Shown piece after piece: positions 58,742-64,000 of a stretch of 64,000 bases of DNA (the stretch's first letter is position 1; every line of letters starts with the position of its first letter). The position numbers were made by a program, and so were the translations under genes. This stretch comes from Candidatus Zixiibacteriota bacterium (GTDB lineage Bacteria > Zixibacteria > MSB-5A5 > GN15 > FEB-12): positions 1 to 64,000 of the forward strand of contig JAJRQO010000029.1 in assembly GCA_024280215.1 (NCBI GenBank). The letters run 5' to 3'. Under the pieces are notes generated by a model, which had not been told where the DNA came from, did not search any database, and saw only the letters and a list, made by a program, of their open reading frames with translations.

Positions 58742-59686
58742 TTGATTACAGCATTTGGAAACCCTGTTTACGACTATATAAAAACACAAAAAGTTGATAC
58801 CAAAGAACGCATTCTTTCTGGTTGTTCGACCAACGCATTATTAGCTCTATCCAAAATGGGTGAGCAGACCAATTTGATTGGGGCTGTTGGTGATGATTAC
58901 AAAGAACGCTTTGTAAAAGATTTAGAAAAATTTGGAATCAAATATATTATCACTCCATCAAAAGAAACTGGTGGATTCTCTCTTATCTATTATGATGATT
59001 TTGGAAATCGTACACTTGATCTGCTTGGGCGTGCCAACAATATCGAAAACATTAAAACAGAATGGTACACAGATTCTGACGCTGTGTTGATTGGACCAAT
59101 TTTGGGTGAAGTGTCTTTTGAACAAATCAAAGAAATCAGAGCAAACTTTGACGGACTATTTGTTTGTGACCCGCAAGGACTACTTCGTTCTGCCGATGAA
59201 AATGATAGAATCTCACATTCTGCACCAGATGGAATCAAAGAAGCACTCGGTCAGTTTGATGTTGTCAAGCCGAACGAACTTGAAGGGAAAGTGCTTACAG
59301 GGATTGATTGTCGGGAGAACCCCTATGAAGCAGCAAAAATCATTCATAGTTGGGGACCAAAAATTGTTATCGTGACTCTCGCTGAATTGGGTGCGGTCAT
59401 TTATGATGGCAACCAGTTTATCGATATTCCTCCGTATGAAATTGACTTAGTAGATGCCACAGGAGCGGGTGATACTTTTATGGCTGGCTTTACATTTGAA
59501 TATCTCAAGACCAAAGATTTACGTACGGCTGGCTGTTACGCATCTTGTACATCATCAATCATGATTGAAAATGTTGGCCCTGATTTTGAAATGACAGAAG
59601 AGATGATTCACAAACGCCAACAAACACTTCTTGCAAAAACTGATTTTAAAGTAGATGTAACTGTAAATAAAAAACAAATTTCATGA
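58742..59686 (+). CDS. PfkB-family carbohydrate/nucleoside kinase
   Basis: 314 aa ribokinase-fold enzyme. The C-terminal signature VDATGAGDTFMAGF holds the catalytic Asp. The N-terminal GGN-like motif is replaced by SGCSTNALLALSKMG. The TPS-like substrate lid is not clearly identifiable, so the sugar is unknown. The start is TTG, preceded by a CGAAAGG site; no nearby ATG fits. A terminator follows. Confidence 0.88.
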   Translation: MITAFGNPVYDYIKTQKVDTKERILSGCSTNALLALSKMGEQTNLIGAVGDDYKERFVKDLEKFGIKYIITPSKETGGFSLIYYDDFGNRTLDLLGRANNIENIKTEWYTDSDAVLIGPILGEVSFEQIKEIRANFDGLFVCDPQGLLRSADENDRISHSAPDGIKEALGQFDVVKPNELEGKVLTGIDCRENPYEAAKIIHSWGPKIVIVTLAELGAVIYDGNQFIDIPPYEIDLVDATGAGDTFMAGFTFEYLKTKDLRTAGCYASCTSSIMIENVGPDFEMTEEMIHKRQQTLLAKTDFKVDVTVNKKQIS

Positions 59687-59708
59687 ATTTAGATAGAACT
59701 ATTTTCTT

Positions 59709-59744
59709 TAAAAGACGGAATCAATGATGATTTCGTCTTTTTTT
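59709..59744 (+). terminator. Terminator after the PfkB kinase gene
   Basis: AAAGACGGAATCA pairs with TGATTTCGTCTTT, with one mismatch and a short loop, followed by a T-run. Confidence 0.85.
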
Positions 59745-59858
59745 AATGCAGAAATTTCACTTTTTTTTCTGTTAATGTGTATATTAGATTTATAGTTAAA
59801 TAATTACAGGAGAATAAATAATATTTGATACTATACATGTAGTGTCATGGGAGAGATT

Positions 59859-61412
59859 ATGAGTAAAAAAATGAGATTTCAAATTATTCTTGCAGTCATG
59901 TTATGTTTCGTGACGGCTACACATGCTACAGAAAAATTTACAATTGAAGATTACGTCCCGTTAAAATTTTCTGACCTTATCTGGAAATTAGATGGAAGTA
60001 CTGGAGGGTCAAGACAAAATTATAGTTATAACAACGATGAATCCGATAAAAGTTTAAGTAAATATTTCAATGTATCCCTTCAATCAAATGTAGATTATTT
60101 CTATGAAACCTTGTCAAAAAGTTTTACCTCGTCGATATATCTTCGTTCCCGTTATAGAAACTCTTCGCGAGAAAGCACAGATAAGACAGAATTGATTTTT
60201 TCTCCATATCTTGACTCAATAGAAAATCAGAACTCCAATAACAAGTCAGGTAATATTAACTTAACTACACAGACAGAATTTACTAATTATGATATAAGAA
60301 ATAATTTTTACTCACTTACTTTTAATAGTAGTGCCGAATATATGAATAGATTTCAAAATGATTATGAGTATGAAAATTTTGGTTTTTATAATTATCTTGA
60401 TTCAGTTAAAATTACTCAAGACCGTTATTTCACTGACAATAGTGAACATTCAATACAATTCAAAGTTGGGGCAGAATTTACAATTGGTAATGGACGACAA
60501 TATGTCGGACAGTATGCATTTATCACGTATAATATCTTAGAGGAGTTAAAGAAAAATGGATTGCTTCAAAACTATCCAGATAAGCAAACTATGATTGCTC
60601 TGACTGATATTATTTATCAAATTGAAAACAGACATACTATTGACCGACGTCTAAAAGAAATTGAAAAATATGATTCGGTTTTTCAATTCTTGATGAAGAA
60701 TAAAATTGTTACCGAAAACAATCACCATCTTGGATTACTTTTTGTGCAAGATGCCTTTGCGATATTTCCACGAGAATATAGACGGTTTGGGTTTTCAAAA
60801 TCTGTTGGCCTTGGAATTAGTTATGGGTATAGTAATTCTCATTTTTCACAATTTAGCTCCCAAACGAACAATACATACACATATATTACAAGCACACCTG
60901 AAATTATTGATACTGTGTTGACCGAACAGACAATCACAGATACTTATAAAAGATATTCTGGAGATGAATTGTTGAAATATGTTGTTGCTAATTTAGCTTA
61001 TGGGAAACCAGTAAGCATGAAATGGCAACTTGACGCTACCGCCTCGGCAAAATACTATTTTGATACCGATGAGTTCTATTATAGCTATAATAGGCATCCT
61101 TATAATAGTATTGCCGTAGATAAAAAATATAATGTCTATTTAACTGCTAAAAGTACTTATTATTACAACTCCCGAACTCTTTGGAAAATATATGGTAGGT
61201 ATAGTTTAGATCGTTTTAATAATACTGGAGCACTCTCTACTAAAGGACGAGACTATAATGACAGAATGATGAATCTTGGGTCAAGTGTCGAATATCGACT
61301 TAATATACCGACGATAATAAGTGCCATAATAGAATATACTCGTTATGCGTACAATTCTTCAGATAATGATGGAATTAACTTTTCACTTTCTCTGTCGCAT
61401 TATATATATTAA
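59859..61412 (+). CDS. Predicted outer-membrane beta-barrel protein
   Basis: 517 aa. Residues 1-23 form a signal peptide (MSKKMRFQIILAVMLCFVT and following). The rest is a series of alternating polar/aromatic strands rich in Tyr and Asn (YSYNNDESDKSLSKYFNVSL, FTIGNGRQYVGQYAFITY), ending in LSLSHYIY, consistent with a beta barrel. The start uses a GGGAGAG site; an earlier in-frame ATG (59847) is disfavoured. The protein has no recognisable family motif. Confidence 0.7.
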   Translation: MSKKMRFQIILAVMLCFVTATHATEKFTIEDYVPLKFSDLIWKLDGSTGGSRQNYSYNNDESDKSLSKYFNVSLQSNVDYFYETLSKSFTSSIYLRSRYRNSSRESTDKTELIFSPYLDSIENQNSNNKSGNINLTTQTEFTNYDIRNNFYSLTFNSSAEYMNRFQNDYEYENFGFYNYLDSVKITQDRYFTDNSEHSIQFKVGAEFTIGNGRQYVGQYAFITYNILEELKKNGLLQNYPDKQTMIALTDIIYQIENRHTIDRRLKEIEKYDSVFQFLMKNKIVTENNHHLGLLFVQDAFAIFPREYRRFGFSKSVGLGISYGYSNSHFSQFSSQTNNTYTYITSTPEIIDTVLTEQTITDTYKRYSGDELLKYVVANLAYGKPVSMKWQLDATASAKYYFDTDEFYYSYNRHPYNSIAVDKKYNVYLTAKSTYYYNSRTLWKIYGRYSLDRFNNTGALSTKGRDYNDRMMNLGSSVEYRLNIPTIISAIIEYTRYAYNSSDNDGINFSLSLSHYIY

Positions 61413-61416
61413 AAGT

Positions 61417-61758
61417 ATGAAAAATAAAATAACATTTGAAGAGTTTGAAAAAGTAGACATCAGAGTTGGTGAAATTATAGAAGTTGTCGATTTTGTCAAA
61501 GCTAAATTTCCGACATATCAACTCAAAGTCGATTTTGGTGATGAACTTGGTGTCAAGCAATCATCGGCACGCTTTAAATCGAACTATACCGAAGAACAAT
61601 TGCTGGGCAAGCAGTGCTTAGCAGTTGTCAACTTTGAACCACGAAATATCGCTGGTTTTATGTCAGAGGTCTTGGTGTTGGGGATTGATGCTGTCGATGG
61701 TGGAATCTCAATTATTCGTCCTGTTGATGAAGCAATTCTCGGGTCAAAGTTATATTAA
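61417..61758 (+). CDS. csaA: CsaA-type tRNA-binding-domain protein
   Basis: 113 aa OB-fold protein of the CsaA/EMAP-II family, proposed as an export chaperone or tRNA binder. Motifs: FEKVDIRVGEIIEVVDF, YQLKVDFGDELGVKQSSARF, KQCLAVVNFEPRNIAGFMSEVLVLG. Length is typical. It starts five bases after the beta-barrel gene ends. Confidence 0.93.
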   Translation: MKNKITFEEFEKVDIRVGEIIEVVDFVKAKFPTYQLKVDFGDELGVKQSSARFKSNYTEEQLLGKQCLAVVNFEPRNIAGFMSEVLVLGIDAVDGGISIIRPVDEAILGSKLY

Positions 61759-61820
61759 TCTGTTAATAATTCAAACAGCCAATATTATAAAACAAATAAT
61801 TATTTACACTTCTGAGAAAC

Positions 61821-61940
61821 ATGGCAATGATAATAATGTTTGAAAAGTCATATTTTTGTAAATCTGTCAATATCGACCTTTTTGATAAAGATGCTACCGA
61901 AATTGTTTATTCGAAACAAGTTACGGTTGACCTTGCTTAA
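61821..61940 (+). CDS. Possible 39-residue protein
   Basis: Short frame of 39 codons starting MAMIIMFEKSYFCKSVNIDL and ending KQVTVDLA. It has a balanced amino acid composition and no early stop, but lacks a strong ribosome site and any family signature. It could equally be noise in the 280-base gap between csaA and the DUF4846-like gene. Confidence 0.25.
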   Translation: MAMIIMFEKSYFCKSVNIDLFDKDATEIVYSKQVTVDLA

Positions 61941-62041
61941 TTTTATTTGCAACTTCTTCTTTGAAACAGTATATTTTTCTAATTATTGGAGAATTATCTC
62001 GTAGAAATTGTACAAGTATTTAAAGAGGATTATTAAATTCC

Positions 62042-62935
62042 ATGAAATTAAAAATAACGTTATTTCTTATTCTTATTTTTACTGTCTTTTCACCTCTCAA
62101 AGCTGAACAAACTGATGAGTTCAAAAAGTTGTTTGAATCCTATACAACACGATATAATTTTTACTCAATACCTGATACACTTTATAGAATTCAAACGGAA
62201 TTTACATTGCCCAAAAATTTTTCGCATGTTGACCCACCAGATACTACATCATATTCTTTCTGGATTTCTAATTTTCCGATCTGGCATCAATACAAACCAG
62301 TCGGTAATTGGAAAGGTAAAAAATATCTTACTTATGAAGAAGTTTCTCGTGTGGTGCATCTTCCTTGGACAGGTCCGAGTTTTAAAGATGTCGCTATTCC
62401 CATTCGGCTTTATGGAGAATTCTTCTTTCAAATCCACAATCGGTTTGCATTAAAGATATATCCTAAAAAAGGAGAAATTCTTTCTTACGAAAAATGGTTA
62501 AATGGTAGCCCTGTATATAATCATAGGGGAGAACTTTTTTTCAATGATGATTTGCAAAAAGAAGATACTGAGAAGGAGTATTATAAATTTCTTATATTTA
62601 GCATGCAAAATGTGAACTATCAAAGTATCGCAAAGAGTTGTGACTCTGTCGCCTCCACAGATGTTCAAGCGGGGGATATGTATATCGCTACTGATTCTAC
62701 AGGAAAAAAAGGACAGCTTTTTATAATCCTGCATCTGATTGCTAATCAAGATGGTGCAACTATGTATCTCGTTGCCAATGGATGTCCTGATGCATGTGAT
62801 TTTCATATTCAAAAGTTTAATGAAGATAGAGATAATCCTTGGATTACAATAGAACAACTTCTGGAGCGTACAAAAGAGTTTGATGTAGCTAATTTTTATA
62901 GATATAAATCAATAGAAAATAACAACAATGAATAA
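62042..62935 (+). CDS. Exported DUF4846-like protein
   Basis: 297 aa. Signal peptide (residues 1-21). The pattern FSHVDPPDTTSYSFWISNFPI at the start and VQAGDMYIATDSTGKKGQLF, MYLVANGCPDACDFHIQKF near the end resembles the DUF4846 family of exported proteins, of unknown function. The match is judged by eye and is moderate. It is followed by the endonuclease V gene 30 bases later. Confidence 0.65.
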   Translation: MKLKITLFLILIFTVFSPLKAEQTDEFKKLFESYTTRYNFYSIPDTLYRIQTEFTLPKNFSHVDPPDTTSYSFWISNFPIWHQYKPVGNWKGKKYLTYEEVSRVVHLPWTGPSFKDVAIPIRLYGEFFFQIHNRFALKIYPKKGEILSYEKWLNGSPVYNHRGELFFNDDLQKEDTEKEYYKFLIFSMQNVNYQSIAKSCDSVASTDVQAGDMYIATDSTGKKGQLFIILHLIANQDGATMYLVANGCPDACDFHIQKFNEDRDNPWITIEQLLERTKEFDVANFYRYKSIENNNNE

Positions 62936-62965
62936 AAACAGTTAAATAAAACTACGAGGTGCCGT

Positions 62966-63691
62966 TTGGAGTTAGTGCAATCCCATCCCTGGCCAAAAAA
63001 GAAACATGAAGCGATAGAAATTCAATGTGAACTCGCAAAATTAATTGAAATACTTCCAAACTATGATGATATAAATTTAATCGCATCGGTGGATACTGCC
63101 TATGGTAAAGATGCTAATATCGTTTTTGCTGCTGCTGTGATTTGTACTTTTCCGGAAATTGAAGTGATTGAAAAGCGTACTTTTTATGAAAAATTAACAT
63201 TTCCGTTTATCCCCGGTATGTTTTATTTTCGTGAAGGAGCCACTATGATAAAAGCTCTTGAAAAATTGACACTACAACCTGATTTAATCATTGTTCATGG
63301 GCATGGTTTAGCTCATTTGAAAAATTGTGGGGTCGCTTCTATGATTGGCGTTGGTTTTGACATCCCAACTATTGGGTGCTCTCGAAAATTATTGTCGGGT
63401 ACCGTTAAAGAATTACCTCCTATCAAAGGGTCAACTCAACCAATTATCTATCAAAATAAAGAGGTTGGTGTTGCCTATCGTACAAAAGACAATGTCAAGC
63501 CACTCTTTATTTCTCCCGGTCATAAATGTGACTTACCATTTGCCAAAGAAATTGTCGGAAGAAACTTACGAGGCTTTCGGATGCCAGAACCATTGAGGTA
63601 TGCCCATCTTGGAGCTAATAAATATAAACGGTTTATCGAGAAGAAATTTAAAGGAAAACCTATTCACATTAAAGATGAAAATAATTCATGA
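62966..63691 (+). CDS. nfi: Endonuclease V-like protein with substituted catalytic Asp
   Basis: 241 aa of the deoxyinosine 3'-endonuclease family. Segment landmarks are clear: ASVDTAYG (Asp43), FIPGMFYFREGA (Glu90), HGHGLAHLKNCGVASMIGV, GCSRKLLSG, GVAYRT and SPGHKCDLPFA (the later His). At the position of E. coli Asp110, a metal ligand in the VDGHG motif, this protein has His111 (codon CAT at 63296-63298). It may be inactive, use a different metal geometry, or be a sequencing difference. The start is TTG with GAGGT upstream. Its stop overlaps the next gene. Confidence 0.88.
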   Translation: MELVQSHPWPKKKHEAIEIQCELAKLIEILPNYDDINLIASVDTAYGKDANIVFAAAVICTFPEIEVIEKRTFYEKLTFPFIPGMFYFREGATMIKALEKLTLQPDLIIVHGHGLAHLKNCGVASMIGVGFDIPTIGCSRKLLSGTVKELPPIKGSTQPIIYQNKEVGVAYRTKDNVKPLFISPGHKCDLPFAKEIVGRNLRGFRMPEPLRYAHLGANKYKRFIEKKFKGKPIHIKDENNS

Positions 63692-64000
63692 TGGCACAAA
63701 CAGAACTTGAAAAAAAAATATTAAAATATTCCTCCGAAATTTTATCACAACAGATTAAATGGCGAAGATATTTACATCAATATCCTGAGATTTCAAATGA
63801 AGAGTTTGAAACAACAAAGTATCTCATATCTGAAATAAAAAAACTTTCTTTGAAAGTTAAAACAAACAATCAACCGACTGGCTTTACAACAGAAATTATC
63901 GGAGATGTAAAAGGTCCTCTTGTTGCCGTGCGAACAGATATTGATGCTCTGCCAATTTTAGAGCAGACAAATCTTGCTTTCCAATCAAAAAATAAAGGAT
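63691..64000 (+). CDS. M20-family amidohydrolase, N-terminal part
   Basis: The first 103 residues of a larger gene cut by the window end. WRRYLHQYPEISNEEFETTKYL and VAVRTDIDALPI are the opening of hippurate hydrolase/aminoacylase-type M20 peptidases. The metal-binding GHD motif would lie beyond the window. The ATG overlaps the endonuclease V stop; an ATG three bases earlier is equally possible. Confidence 0.85.
   Translation, partial: MAQTELEKKILKYSSEILSQQIKWRRYLHQYPEISNEEFETTKYLISEIKKLSLKVKTNNQPTGFTTEIIGDVKGPLVAVRTDIDALPILEQTNLAFQSKNKG

Overview
The window looks like a chromosome segment from an uncultured, AT-rich, Gram-negative bacterium. The evidence for affiliation is indirect. Two large secreted proteins end in the YPNPFNP-type C-terminal sorting domain used by type IX secretion. 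One of them also carries cohesin-like and dockerin-like modules. There are TolC-like and beta-barrel outer-membrane proteins and type IV pilin genes. The few promoters that can be read are ordinary sigma-70 (TTGACA/TATTAT-like) and sigma-54 sites, not the Bacteroidetes -33/-7 type. This fits an FCB-superphylum lineage outside Bacteroidetes proper (Zixibacteria-, Marinimicrobia- or Cloacimonetes-like); the phylum cannot be fixed from this sequence alone.

Layout. 1-8.6 kb: a cohesin/dockerin/type IX secreted protein, an N6-adenine DNA methyltransferase, a CDP-alcohol phosphatidyltransferase, a fusion of an ABC-type substrate-binding domain with a TolC-like channel, and a single-domain response regulator. 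8.8-15.6 kb: an omega-amidase-like nitrilase paired with an aminotransferase, a tRNA with anticodon CAT (probably the lysidine tRNA-Ile2), a zinc-ribbon coiled-coil protein, guaB, RNase P RNA and recJ. 15.6-29.1 kb: a metabolic island that converts propionyl-CoA to succinyl-CoA. It encodes MeaB GTPase, two paralogous B12-dependent mutase catalytic subunits, one separate B12-binding subunit, an acyl-CoA dehydrogenase, a carboxyltransferase, a biotin carboxylase, a biotin carrier and the epimerase. A small beta-propeller gene and an AT-rich Schlafen/AlbA_2-type gene sit between the first mutase subunit and the B12 subunit. 29-35.6 kb: a BlaI-type repressor with an unlisted 50-aa membrane protein, a pseudopilin, a GAF/fRMsr-like protein, a UroD/MtaA-like protein, and an NtrC-type regulator followed by two tandem type IV pilin genes, each with its own readable sigma-54 promoter. 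35.7-46 kb: exported repeat proteins, an HDOD protein with a histidine-kinase-like C-terminus, a large beta-helical surface protein, a second type IX cargo protein and a CPBP protease. 46-54 kb: a small HTH/ribbon-helix-helix pair, DinB, obg, dprA, ptsH, ptsI and a phosphoglucose/phosphomannose isomerase. 54-64 kb: a nine-PKD-repeat lipoprotein, a second CDP-alcohol phosphotransferase, a repeat-rich gap with an internally deleted GIY-YIG nuclease remnant, a PfkB kinase, an outer-membrane protein, a CsaA-like protein, a DUF4846-like protein, an endonuclease V with an altered catalytic residue, and the start of an M20 amidohydrolase.

The clearest functional stories are the propionyl-CoA island, with a Phe/Tyr difference at the mutase specificity position between the two paralogs, and the regulator-to-pilin circuit (NtrC-like protein plus two sigma-54 promoters). 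Dispersed short palindromic elements, several built as TGTAG plus an interchangeable hairpin, punctuate gene ends. No CRISPR array, insertion sequence, prophage or complete defence island is visible.
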